Origin: an uncultured Sphingomonas sp.
GTDB taxonomy: Bacteria; Pseudomonadota; Alphaproteobacteria; Sphingomonadales; Sphingomonadaceae
DNA: 64,000 nt
NCBI GenBank assembly: GCA_913776255.1
Contig: CAJYLV010000008.1
Coordinates: 1 to 64,000, forward strand
Direction: 5' to 3'
In this document: positions 7,604 to 15,275 of the stretch, piece by piece
Position numbering within the stretch: position 1 is the first letter of the stretch
Layout of the letters: each line of letters opens with the position of its first letter
Notes under the pieces: generated by a model
The model's input: the letters and a program-made list of their open reading frames with translations, nothing else
Database searches by the model: none
Told to the model about the DNA's origin: nothing
Position numbers and translations under genes: made by a program

Positions 7604-9249
7604 CAGAAGGCGCGAGCGACGCGCAGCGAGATACGCGGACGTCGATCACCGGTGTCAAACCGTACGTCGCCCAAGGGCAGCGCAGCCTCCGCCATCCAGT
7701 CGAACCGACCGGTGCCGATGCGCAATCCGAAACCCGATGAGACGAGACTGCCCCCACCGATGCCGCCGCCAAGATTGCCGACCACGCCCCCGTCTACAAA
7801 GGTATAAAGCTGCCCGCGGTCGACGACGCTACCGGGAATTCGGCCGATGTCGGCGCGCAACTCGAGCGATCCCATCGCACCATGGTCGCCGGTCCGCTCG
7901 GCGTAATCATAGCCGCGCGCGAATGCCGGGCCGCCGAGGCCGATTTCCATTGCCGCAAGAAGTGGGCGCGAGGCGAGCTGACCGGCGCTGGCGATGACGA
8001 TGCTGAACGGCTTGGCGAGCCTTACTGTCCAATCGACCAGATAGGTTCCCGCTACGAAGCGGGCATCGCCGTCGAAGCGCGAGCCGAGCAGCGAACCGGC
8101 GTGAGTGACGCCAGCGAACGGAAGTCCGGCGAGCGCAGCAACTTCGCCTCGTAGCGTTCCCCCGCCAAACGCCATATTACCGCCCACCGTCCCCGTGAGG
8201 GTTGCGATGCGATCACTGCGTAACCGCCGCCGCGCGATGTCCTGGTCGGTCCCCAGGGCGCGGAGCTCGGCGGTCGCGAACAGGCTTCGGGTTCGGGTCC
8301 GCAGGAGCGGATATTGCAGCGAGACAGCCGCATCGGCGCTGCGACCGCGAACGTCGAGTGTTCTCAGGAAGCCACCGGGGCGCGTTCGCGCAAGTGACCC
8401 GGACGCCGAAAGAACCAGACCCTCGTCGCTGATGATGGAGCTATAACGCGCCCGTGCGAAGGCAAACTCGCTTGGCTGGAACGGCGTCTGAGACACAATC
8501 ACGGCCAGCTCGTCACCGTCGTTGAGCAGCGAGTGCAAGGTCGCAAGCGCCGTCGAGCGGATCGGGCCGACTTCCTTGCTGCCACGATTGTCGATCTGGA
8601 CATAGCCTGACGCCCTGTCGGTCTCGATCGTCACGAGCAGAATCCCGAAGCCATCCTGTCGAACCAGCCGACTGTCGGTGACCCGGACGCCGGGAACGTC
8701 ACCAACGAGCAACAGCGCTCGCTCGAGCTGCTTTTGCCGCACCGGCTGACCGGTGGCGAGCGCATTGCCGAGCATCCGATCCGCAGTCGCGCTGCGACCG
8801 CCGACAACGCGTACCGCGTCGATCTTGCCGAGATCGAGCGTCACGCGCAGCACGCCGTCGCTTTGTGCCTGTGCCGGCACACGCGCGGTGGCAAATGGAT
8901 AGCCCTGCTCCCGCGCGACACCTGCGATAGCTCCGGCAAGCGTCGCGACCTGATCGCGATCGAGCTGCTGCCCAACCACCGCTGTGATAGGAGCGGCAAA
9001 TAGGGACGGTGGCAGCCGGTCACGCCCTTCAACGATCACCGCGCGCACAACCCGCGTCAGTGCTGACGACGTGCCTGCCACCGCTGCCGCCGGTCCCGGG
9101 CGCGGAGCCGCGACCGGGCCTTGCGGCACCTCCGCTGCAGGCAAGGTCTTCTCGATCAATCGCGGATCGGCCCGGTCAAGCGCGGTTTGCGCCTGCGCCC
9201 CTTGTGAGGCCAGCGCCACCAGCAGCGACCATCTTATTACACGCGTCAT
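7603..9249 (-). CDS. TpsB-type outer-membrane transporter (ShlB/FhaC/HecB family)
   Basis: The product has 548 residues, usual for the family. There is a signal peptide (MTRVIRWSLLVALASQGAQAQ). A Pro/Ala-rich linker follows, then POTRA-like segments (about 65-215, with VVRAVIVEGRDRLP and VLRVTLDLGKIDAVRVVGG). The C-terminal half is a beta-barrel with alternating hydrophobic strands, ending RPRISLRVARAF, whose final residue is aromatic as in barrel proteins. Family members export large beta-helical TpsA proteins across the outer membrane. No TpsA is encoded nearby; the divergent FecR/coiled-coil protein is the only candidate partner. The CHASE2-EAL gene follows by TGATG overlap, giving a two-gene operon. 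Confidence 0.88.
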   Translation of the reverse strand: MTRVIRWSLLVALASQGAQAQTALDRADPRLIEKTLPAAEVPQGPVAAPRPGPAAAVAGTSSALTRVVRAVIVEGRDRLPPSLFAAPITAVVGQQLDRDQVATLAGAIAGVAREQGYPFATARVPAQAQSDGVLRVTLDLGKIDAVRVVGGRSATADRMLGNALATGQPVRQKQLERALLLVGDVPGVRVTDSRLVRQDGFGILLVTIETDRASGYVQIDNRGSKEVGPIRSTALATLHSLLNDGDELAVIVSQTPFQPSEFAFARARYSSIISDEGLVLSASGSLARTRPGGFLRTLDVRGRSADAAVSLQYPLLRTRTRSLFATAELRALGTDQDIARRRLRSDRIATLTGTVGGNMAFGGGTLRGEVAALAGLPFAGVTHAGSLLGSRFDGDARFVAGTYLVDWTVRLAKPFSIVIASAGQLASRPLLAAMEIGLGGPAFARGYDYAERTGDHGAMGSLELRADIGRIPGSVVDRGQLYTFVDGGVVGNLGGGIGGGSLVSSGFGLRIGTGRFDWMAEAALPLGDVRFDTGDRRPRISLRVARAF

Positions 9250-9429
9250 GCGATCCGATCCGGATGAAGGAAGCGGAGCAGTAACCGGCGAAAGATTGTT
9301 ATTTGGTTGAGGGGGTTAGAACCAGGGTTACCGTCAATTCAACCACGTCCAGTGTACGGCCCTAAACAATATTGCCGCCATGCGGAGCGCTGTTCGGGAC
9401 GATTCTGGCCCGACCCCGGGGAGCTTATC

Positions 9430-11607
9430 ATGCGTCGCACCTTGTTGGCCGTGCTGGCGACAACCTGTTCTGCCCAGGCACTAGCGGCGCCTGCGGGTTG
9501 GACGATCAGTGAAGCAAGCGGCGCAGTGACGATCGCGCGGTCGGGTGTCAGCACCATTGCGACGCGCGGAACGGCGGTCAGTGCTGGCGACATGGTAACC
9601 ACCGGCCCCGGCGGGCGGGCGGTGCTGGTGCGTGGCACCGAGTTCATGATGGTCGCACCATCGTCGCGCCTGCGCCTGCCCGCCGAGGCACAAGCGGCCG
9701 GGGTGACCCGCGTGGTGGAGGAGTTCGGCAACATCGTCTTCATGATCAAGAAGAAAATGACACCGCACTTCGAGGTAAAGACGCCCTATCTGGCCGCCGT
9801 CGTGAAGGGCACGACCTTCTCGGTCGGCGTTTCCGATCAAGGCACCGCGGTACAGGTACTCGAGGGGGCAGTGGACGTTTCGACGCTCGACGGCGGCGCG
9901 CACGATCTGGTGACTCCCGGCGCGGTGGCGATGATATCCGCATCGAACCGGATGCGTATGACGATCGAGGACAACGGCCGCTCCCGCGTGATCGAGTCGC
10001 CGTCAGCGGCCGCAACCGAGGAAGCGGCACCGACCGCGCCGGCTGCGTCTTCCGGCGAACCAGCGAGCGCCTCGCCATCCGTCTCGCCGGTCGGCCAAGC
10101 AGTCGCTGTCCCCGCGTCGAACGTAGACGCTCCGGTCATCGCGGCGTCAGCCAGTGAGGTCGCAGCTGTCGAAACCACCGCAGCACCGAACGAGACCGTG
10201 GAAGTGGCCAGCCTAGCCCCGGTGCTGGCGCAGGCGGTTTACGCGCCTGCTGCGTCGCTGACGACCACGACGGGCGGTCTCGTGTCCGGGTCGGTCGGCG
10301 GCGATGTCGCCGGCGTTGCCGCTGCGACGCGGCTTGCCACCGAAGCGGCGATCACAACGACACGCGTCGTGGAAGCGGCGACGGTGATCGTTGAAAAACA
10401 GTCTGCCACGCTTGCCGCCACGAAAGCTGCCGAAAAGATCAGCGCCAGCGCCGCGGCCGCAACGCAGGTCAAACTGGATGCGGAGCGCGAAGCGTCAGCC
10501 GCTGCTGCTGCCAGCGCAAGGGCCGCCGACGCAGCTGCCCGCGCGCAGGCCGAGCAAGAGCAGACTGCCGCGGCAAGGATCGCAGCCGCCGCAGCGGCGG
10601 ATCAGGCCGCCAGAGCCGCCGCTGCGGCCGCTGAGCAGGCCGCACAGGCCGAAGCAGCACGTCTTGCGACGGCCAGCGCACAGGCCCAGGCGGAGGCCGA
10701 GGCGGGCGTCGCGACGAAGCTTGCGCAGCAGCAGATGGAAGCCAATGCGCGTGCCTCCGCACAGGCGGCCGCACAGGCGCAGGCGCAGGCCCAAGCCGCT
10801 GCAGCACACGACGCAGAGGCAACGCGGCTGGCGCAGGCCGCACAAGCCGCCGCGACCATGCTTGCAACTCAGCAAGCGCAGCAAGCCGCCGCGCAGGAGG
10901 CGGCGCGAATGGCGTCGGAAATCGCCGCACGGCTTGAAGTCGAAGCCGGGCGTGCGAACGACCCCGCCGCACGCGCTGCCGCGGACAAGGCCGCGCGCGA
11001 TGCTGCGAAAGCGGTCGCTGATGCGGCACGCGCCGCGGACGAGACCGAAAAGGTCAAGATGGACAAGGTAGCCCGCGATGCGGCGAAAGACGCTGCGGAT
11101 CAGGTGGCCAAGGCGGCACGCGATGCAGAGCGCGCATCCAAGGACGCCGCCGACAAGGCCGCGGACGCCGCCGCCCGCGAGGCGGAGCGTGCCGCGAAGG
11201 CCGTAGCCGACGCCGCCGAGCGCGCTACCAAGGCTGCCAGTGAGGCCGCCAAGGCGAATGCCGACAAGGCCGCGAAGGAGGCAGACAAGCTGGCGCGCGA
11301 CAAGGACGCGGAGCAAGCAGCGAGGGACGCGGCGAAGGCGGCGGCCGAAGCGGATAGCGCCGCGCGCGACAAGGCTTCGAAGGAGGCCGAAAAGGCTGTC
11401 AAGGAAGCGGAAAAGGCAGCGACGAAGGCAGCCGAGGATGCTGCCAAAGAGCAGGAGAAGGCAGCGAAGAACGCGCAGAAGGCAGCGGAGGATGTGACGA
11501 AGCAGCTTGCCAAGGAAGCTGATGGCGTAATCAAGGGTGTCGGGAAGGGTGTCGAGAACGCAGCGGAAAAGATCAAAGATCTGCTGAAGGGTAAAGTCGG
11601 AGGATAA
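9430..11607 (+). CDS. FecR-domain exported protein with very long Ala/Lys-rich coiled coil
   Basis: I start at ATG 9430, which begins a clean signal peptide (MRRTLLAVLATTCSAQALAAP); the longer frame from 9307 adds an unlikely leader. The 725-aa product has a FecR-like domain at about 25-190, including FEVKTPYLAAVVKGTTFSV and a VLEGAVDVST strand. A Ser/Ala/Pro linker follows to about 300. The last 420 residues are nearly all Ala, Lys, Glu, Asp and Arg in heptad-like order, with many AAKAA, DKAA and EAEKAA units. It ends with a short amphipathic segment (IKDLLKGKVGG). It is transcribed divergently from the TpsB gene across 180 bp. It has no TPS secretion domain. It may be a periplasm-spanning rod or a surface filament. 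Confidence 0.8.
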   Translation: MRRTLLAVLATTCSAQALAAPAGWTISEASGAVTIARSGVSTIATRGTAVSAGDMVTTGPGGRAVLVRGTEFMMVAPSSRLRLPAEAQAAGVTRVVEEFGNIVFMIKKKMTPHFEVKTPYLAAVVKGTTFSVGVSDQGTAVQVLEGAVDVSTLDGGAHDLVTPGAVAMISASNRMRMTIEDNGRSRVIESPSAAATEEAAPTAPAASSGEPASASPSVSPVGQAVAVPASNVDAPVIAASASEVAAVETTAAPNETVEVASLAPVLAQAVYAPAASLTTTTGGLVSGSVGGDVAGVAAATRLATEAAITTTRVVEAATVIVEKQSATLAATKAAEKISASAAAATQVKLDAEREASAAAAASARAADAAARAQAEQEQTAAARIAAAAAADQAARAAAAAAEQAAQAEAARLATASAQAQAEAEAGVATKLAQQQMEANARASAQAAAQAQAQAQAAAAHDAEATRLAQAAQAAATMLATQQAQQAAAQEAARMASEIAARLEVEAGRANDPAARAAADKAARDAAKAVADAARAADETEKVKMDKVARDAAKDAADQVAKAARDAERASKDAADKAADAAAREAERAAKAVADAAERATKAASEAAKANADKAAKEADKLARDKDAEQAARDAAKAAAEADSAARDKASKEAEKAVKEAEKAATKAAEDAAKEQEKAAKNAQKAAEDVTKQLAKEADGVIKGVGKGVENAAEKIKDLLKGKVGG

Positions 11608-11681
11608 CAGTCTCCTGCTACGCGCGCTGGCTCCGCCATACATACAATAGATTATTTATCGCATTTTGATGGAATTCTTTA

Positions 11682-12077
11682 ATGCTGGAGGTGCTGCGAG
11701 CTCACCACGAGCGTATCCGCGAATGTTTATCGATCCATCGGGAGCTTTGCACAGAAGTCGAACCGCAGACCGGGCGCCTAGCCCTGTCAAGGTTGCGCAT
11801 CACGGGCGCGAACGCTGACCGTTCGCGCTTCATGGCTCGAGAGATCCTCCCAATCCTGCAATCCCGTGTTCACCCAGACACCGACAGGATTATAGACCTG
11901 CTATCGAATGATTTTACCAAAAGACAGGAAACAGCCAAAGCTCATATCGGTCGCTGGAGTCTCGAAGCAATCGAGCAGGATTGGACGGGATACAAGGTGG
12001 CATCTACTCGGGCGATCGCCAGCATCGAACAGCGCATCACCTTGGAAGCTGACTGCCTCCGATCCATTTTTCCATGA
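11682..12077 (+). CDS. Hypothetical helical protein, 131 aa
   Basis: The product starts MLEVLRAHHERIRECLSIHR and is predicted helical throughout, with His8 and His9 in the first helix and further helices around residues 45-65, 80-100 and 105-128. This is reminiscent of a four-helix bundle, but I do not see the full set of hemerythrin metal ligands. It is AT-richer than the FecR gene 74 bp upstream and may be separately transcribed. Function unknown. The 257 bp after it contain nothing I can support. Confidence 0.5.
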   Translation: MLEVLRAHHERIRECLSIHRELCTEVEPQTGRLALSRLRITGANADRSRFMAREILPILQSRVHPDTDRIIDLLSNDFTKRQETAKAHIGRWSLEAIEQDWTGYKVASTRAIASIEQRITLEADCLRSIFP

Positions 12078-12334
12078 ACAAACGCTTTCGCCTTTGGGAG
12101 CTTACCGATCATTGGTGACTGGACGGGGCGTTACTCAACGGCGACAATCGAACTGACGTTAGCCGCACGTGAATCGCTGATTTGGTTCACGATCGACCTG
12201 AAATGCGGCGAAGCTCCCTTACTTCGGCTCGGCTCACAACCGAGACGAAAGGCTGGAGAGGGTGAGCAATCGGAAATATCGCGCAACACCGGCGTGCGAG
12301 CGCGGCTGTACGCCTTGTGAGATGAAATGCGCTG

Positions 12335-12832
12335 TCATGACCGCGATCGGCGCGCACCTGTGGCAAGAGCTTCGGCCAGCTCTTTTCCCCTATCAGGCTC
12401 CGGCGCTGGATCAGAATGGGGAATCAGATCGCGCAGCTGTGACAGGCCGATGGGCAGCCACTGTGCAAGCAGCCGCGCGCGCTCGTCCCGGCCCGGATTG
12501 TCCGGAAACGCGTCCAATATCTCCAACATCGCGTCGAACATTCGCGTGAGCGCCCGCTCGCTCGGGAGCGCCACCTGCATCGAGACGAGCTGAACGGGTC
12601 GTACCGGCTCCGACTCGGACGCTTCGTGCGGCGAGTCGGATTTGCCGAGCAGATAGTCGACCGAGATACCTAATTCGGATGCGATCCGGGGCAGATGCCG
12701 GGAGTTTTTCGTTGTCCCGTTTACAATCTTGCTGATCGAGCCCTGCTGAATACCAATCGCGTCAGCGAGCGCGGTCTGCTCAATCCCGCGCTCTTTCAAA
12801 ATTTTATTGAGGCGGTCGCCGGTTACAGTCAC
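12335..12832 (-). CDS. CI-like XRE repressor of the integrated element
   Basis: The 165-aa product has an N-terminal HTH_3/XRE domain (residues 5-62): RLNKILKERGIEQ, ALADAIGIQQGSISKIVNG as the helix-turn-helix, and ASELGISVDYLLGK. A linker and an acidic helical C-terminal region (about 95-150) follow, probably for dimerisation. There is no visible S24 peptidase motif, so RecA-driven self-cleavage is not expected. It is divergent from a Cro-like gene across an 82-bp gap that holds two identical-pattern operators. It should keep the element's plus-strand genes silent. Confidence 0.85.
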   Translation of the reverse strand: MTVTGDRLNKILKERGIEQTALADAIGIQQGSISKIVNGTTKNSRHLPRIASELGISVDYLLGKSDSPHEASESEPVRPVQLVSMQVALPSERALTRMFDAMLEILDAFPDNPGRDERARLLAQWLPIGLSQLRDLIPHSDPAPEPDRGKELAEALATGARRSRS

Positions 12833-12842
12833 ACCGCACTCA

Positions 12843-12858
12843 TATTCCGAAGCGAATA
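12843..12858. promoter_or_regulatory. Operator O1, TATTC-N5-CGAATA
   Basis: This 16-bp imperfect inverted repeat (TATTC, five bases, CGAATA) starts 11 bp upstream of the CI-like repressor start. It has exactly the same layout as O2, 46 bp away. Its position fits autoregulation of the repressor gene. Confidence 0.6.
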
Positions 12859-12888
12859 CGATGCGAGCTTCGATTGCGATTGCGCATG

Positions 12889-12904
12889 TATTCTTTTGCG
12901 AATA
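12889..12904. promoter_or_regulatory. Operator O2, TATTC-N5-CGAATA
   Basis: This second copy has the same half-sites and spacer length as O1 and ends 10 bp before the Cro-like start codon. It overlaps TGTATTCT, which could serve as an extended -10 for the plus-strand promoter. Binding there would block transcription of the Cro-like gene and the genes behind it. Confidence 0.6.
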
Positions 12905-12914
12905 TCAGGTGCTC

Positions 12915-13178
12915 ATGGAGTTGGCGCTCACCCCTGCCTCGGCCTTCCGCAAAGCTGCGACGATCGTCGGATCGCAGGCTCGGATGGCAGAGGTTTGTGG
13001 AAAGAAGCAGCCCACCATTTCTAAGCGGCTCAAAGCGGGCAAGCCCGCCGAGCCAGAGGAGGTGCTGGCGATCGAGGCCGAAACCGGCATCAGCCGCCAC
13101 GACCTCCGCCCGGACCTCTACCCTCAAGAAATGGTCAGCCGTGACAACGCTTCTGTCGACCAGAGACCCGAGCGATGA
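12915..13178 (+). CDS. Cro/YdaS-like DNA-binding protein
   Basis: The 87-aa product begins MELALTPASAFRKAATIVGS. It has a YdaS-type helix-turn-helix (ARMAEVCGKKQPTISKRLKAG, about 20-41), then the characteristic acidic helix EEVLAIEAETGI and the stretch HDLRPDLYP. I chose ATG 12915 over upstream in-frame starts because AGG lies 7 bases before it and the preceding bases form operator O2. It faces the CI-like gene, the classic arrangement of a lysis/lysogeny switch. Its stop overlaps the next start by ATGA, opening a chain of small genes. Confidence 0.8.
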   Translation: MELALTPASAFRKAATIVGSQARMAEVCGKKQPTISKRLKAGKPAEPEEVLAIEAETGISRHDLRPDLYPQEMVSRDNASVDQRPER

Positions 13179-13495
13179 ACGCCAAGACGACGATTTCAAC
13201 GAGCCAAGCAACCAGCTCCGCCGTCGAACAGCACCAGCTCCGCGCACTTCACCCTTGGGGCGCGCGGGCTGGGCGGGGACGCGAGAATACGTCGCGAGGC
13301 GTTGAAGCCGAAGGGCGCCTGACCCCGGAAGGCACACCAGTCTACCCCATCGACCGCTGGCAGACCGGTCGGTCGTCGTGCGCCATCTCAATCCTCCGGC
13401 GCGGTGAAGCAGTCTGCCCATCCCTGTCCAGCGCGACCCTCGGTGCCGGCCGGCCCATCCGGCTGGCACCGCTTTTCCGGCCCTCGGTCGCATGA
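13175..13495 (+). CDS. Hypothetical phage-type protein, 106 aa
   Basis: This frame is locked between the Cro-like gene and the 165-aa gene by ATGA overlaps at both ends, the main reason to accept it. The product (MNAKTTISTSQATSSAVEQH...) has a Ser/Thr-rich N-terminus, a middle with LTPEGTPVYPIDRWQTG, and an Arg-rich end. It has no recognised domain and little predicted structure. It could be a small regulator or a spacer protein of the phage early operon. Confidence 0.45.
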   Translation: MNAKTTISTSQATSSAVEQHQLRALHPWGARAGRGRENTSRGVEAEGRLTPEGTPVYPIDRWQTGRSSCAISILRRGEAVCPSLSSATLGAGRPIRLAPLFRPSVA

Positions 13496-13989
13496 CGCGG
13501 CCGGCGCGATCAGCGGGTGATACCCCGCGCGTGCCCCGCAGCGATGCGCATGGCGCGGTGCGCGACGCACTCCGCTGCTACGTCGGCCCCGGTCGCGCGT
13601 GGAAGTCGATCGATCTCGCCAGCGAGGCGGGGGTGCCGGTCAAGTCGATCGAATGCGCCCTCGCGCAGGTTGGCTCCGAACACTGGCGTCCGATCCCCTT
13701 CGACCGGCTGCTGTCGATCGCCGCGGTGCTGGGCGGTGCTTTCGCGACGGGCTGTCTGCGCCCCGCCTCGCTCGGCGCGTTCGTGTTGCCGTCCGCTGCT
13801 GCGCTCGATCCTGCGGCCTTGATGATCGAGAAGCTGCGTCTCGCCAACGCAGTGGTCGCGCTTGCGGCCGACAATGACCTGTCCGCCGATGATTTGAAAA
13901 AGATGATCCCGATCGCGCACGCCGGGCTCGAACTCAACATGCAGATGCTCGCCGCGCACGCGGCGGGCATCCCGCGGGCCGGCGCATGA
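13492..13989 (+). CDS. Hypothetical phage-type protein, 165 aa
   Basis: The product has a helical region around residues 18-60 (VRDALRCYVGPGRAWKSIDLASEAGVP and onward) that could form an HTH. The second half has coiled helices (MIEKLRLANAVVALAADNDLSADDLKKMIP, about 107-136). A start overlapping the previous stop by ATGA supports translation in the chain. Similar small proteins sit between the repressor and integrase in alphaproteobacterial prophages. I cannot assign a family. Confidence 0.55.
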   Translation: MTRPARSAGDTPRVPRSDAHGAVRDALRCYVGPGRAWKSIDLASEAGVPVKSIECALAQVGSEHWRPIPFDRLLSIAAVLGGAFATGCLRPASLGAFVLPSAAALDPAALMIEKLRLANAVVALAADNDLSADDLKKMIPIAHAGLELNMQMLAAHAAGIPRAGA

Positions 13990-14060
13990 TCCGGGGCAGG
14001 TCGAGCGCTCCTGGAGCCGGGCCTGCCCGGCACCCGTGCGCGCCGCCCGACACGAGCTGA
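13986..14060 (+). CDS. Possible 24-aa ORF overlapping the previous stop
   Basis: An ATG overlapping the preceding stop as ATGA opens a 24-codon frame that ends at 14060. The peptide is Gly/Pro/Ala/Arg-rich and has no recognisable character. It fits the pattern of overlapped genes in this block, but the overlap alone is weak support. Confidence 0.2.
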   Translation: MIRGRSSAPGAGPARHPCAPPDTS

Positions 14061-14154
14061 TCGCGCCACCGCCCGCACCAATGCCGACCTGCCCGCCGGA
14101 CCCGATCGCTTCGTACTTTCAGGGACGGCTTTCTGCTACCCGAGAGCCCCGCCC

Positions 14155-14508
14155 GTGCCCCCCGACGAACTCGACACGATCCGGTCCACGATCAACGTGC
14201 TGCGCGACGAACTCGCCGAGGCGAACGACCCCGGCGACTTCGCCATTCCGGTGCGCGAGCTGGCGGAAGCCGTCCGTGTGCTGGCCGGGTCGGGCAGGGA
14301 GCGCCTGTCGTTCGCGCCAGGCGGCACGCCGCGCGACCTTGACACGATCTGGTGCCTGCTAGTGGATCAGGAGCGGCTGCTGCGCTCGCGCCTCCTTGAT
14401 GCACCGGAGTCGCACCGCGCGTTGCCGGTCGCGCTCGCGCACGTCAGCCGCGCGGTCAACGCGATGCTCGGTGCCTTCTACCGCCGCCGCCGGAGCGCGC
14501 GCGCATGA
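14155..14508 (+). CDS. Hypothetical phage-type protein, 117 aa, GTG start
   Basis: The product (residues 2 onward PPDELDTIRSTINVLRDELA) is helical and acidic at the start. A central VRELAEAVRVLAGS helix and an Arg-rich tail (YRRRRSARA) follow. The start is GTG at 14155 with GAGAG about 13 bases before it; no ATG in frame gives a sensible protein. The stop overlaps the next start by ATGA. No known domain. Confidence 0.5.
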   Translation: MPPDELDTIRSTINVLRDELAEANDPGDFAIPVRELAEAVRVLAGSGRERLSFAPGGTPRDLDTIWCLLVDQERLLRSRLLDAPESHRALPVALAHVSRAVNAMLGAFYRRRRSARA

Positions 14509-14705
14509 CGCCGCCGCCCGATCGTCGCTACGCAGTGGGCGAGCATTTCGCCTTGCCGCTGTCGGTTGCCGCCGTGGTGCTTGGCCTTGCGCCGGTCGCG
14601 ATCCTCTACCTCGATGCCATGCGCCTCGCGCTGGCCGCACTGATCCTCGTCCTCGTCGTCGTGCTCGCGATCCTGCGGGCGATGCTCTTTCCCGGAGACC
14701 GCTGA
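14505..14705 (+). CDS. Small two-span membrane protein, 66 aa
   Basis: The product has a short polar head (MTPPPDRRYAVGEHF) and two adjacent hydrophobic spans (about 17-35 and 39-60), then ends MLFPGDR. The start overlaps the previous stop by ATGA and its stop shares a base with the next start (TGATG). The small two-span layout resembles phage holins and many short cargo membrane proteins, but no lysis genes are visible nearby, so I leave the role open. Confidence 0.5.
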   Translation: MTPPPDRRYAVGEHFALPLSVAAVVLGLAPVAILYLDAMRLALAALILVLVVVLAILRAMLFPGDR

Positions 14706-14923
14706 TGCGTCACGTCACCACCCCCGCGCCTCACCACTATGATCGCGCCCCCGCCCCGCTGATCCGCCCGTGCCCGGCATCCCGCGCGCCGCGGCTGACC
14801 CCGCTTGATGTGGTGTCGTTGCAGGTCGTCGCCGGCTTCGTCGGCCCCCTGCCCGTCATCCAGCTCGGCCACCTGCTGTTCGGCTGGCCCAGCGTTACGG
14901 TCATGTTCGGTGGGCAAGCATGA
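14705..14923 (+). CDS. Hypothetical small protein, 72 aa
   Basis: This frame starts at ATG 14705, one base into the stop of the previous gene, and encodes MRHVTTPAPHHYDRAPAPLI followed by a moderately hydrophobic C-terminal half (VVSLQVVAGFVGPLPVIQLG). It continues the run of overlaps: its stop overlaps the next short ORF by ATGA. Possibly membrane-associated; function unknown. Confidence 0.4.
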   Translation: MRHVTTPAPHHYDRAPAPLIRPCPASRAPRLTPLDVVSLQVVAGFVGPLPVIQLGHLLFGWPSVTVMFGGQA

Positions 14924-14991
14924 CCAGCCCGGTCGGCCTTACCGGCAATCGGCTCGCACATCGTCAGGGTCGAGGGAGCTCGGCACCGTGA
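14920..14991 (+). CDS. Possible 23-aa ORF between overlaps
   Basis: ATG overlaps the preceding stop (ATGA) and the stop overlaps the GTG start of the excisionase-like gene (GTGA). The 23-residue peptide has no recognisable features. It may serve mainly to keep ribosomes moving to the next gene. Confidence 0.25.
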   Translation: MTSPVGLTGNRLAHRQGRGSSAP

Positions 14992-15275
14992 CGGGCGCTC
15001 CAGAACGGGTGGGCATATCCGGCGCCGTATTGATCACAGGCATGTCGCGCCGCACGCTCCAGGACCTGGCGGCATCGATTCCCGGCGCCTCCAAGCCGGC
15101 CGGCCGGTGGCTCTTCGTCGTGTCCGAGCTGCGCGCTTGGGTCACCCGCACGACGAGACGAACGTCATGCCGAAAAACCTATACCTTCGAGAAGGAATAT
15201 ACTGGGCGCGGTTCAAGGTCCGCGGCCAGGAACACCGACAAAGCCTACGAACACGTTCTGAGCGGGTCGCGATGA
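14988..15275 (+). CDS. Excisionase/AlpA-like DNA-binding protein, GTG start
   Basis: Translation from GTG 14988 gives 95 residues. The middle, MSRRTLQDLAASIPGASKPAGRWLF followed by VVSELRAWVTR, follows the MerR-like winged-helix pattern of AlpA/excisionase proteins (helix, turn, basic loop, then a helix with LRAW). The C-terminus would overlap the integrase start by 109 bases in another frame, so the last 30 or so residues may be dispensable. Placed directly before the integrase, it probably directs excision. No ATG start fits; GTG is supported by the GTGA overlap. Confidence 0.55.
   Translation: MTGAPERVGISGAVLITGMSRRTLQDLAASIPGASKPAGRWLFVVSELRAWVTRTTRRTSCRKTYTFEKEYTGRGSRSAARNTDKAYEHVLSGSR

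Noticed and set aside
10495..11643. Long minus-strand frames opposite the Ala/Lys tract
   Set aside because: The low-complexity GCC/AAG codons of the FecR gene keep all other frames open. The reverse frames are equally repetitive (Leu/Arg/Cys) and unsupported.
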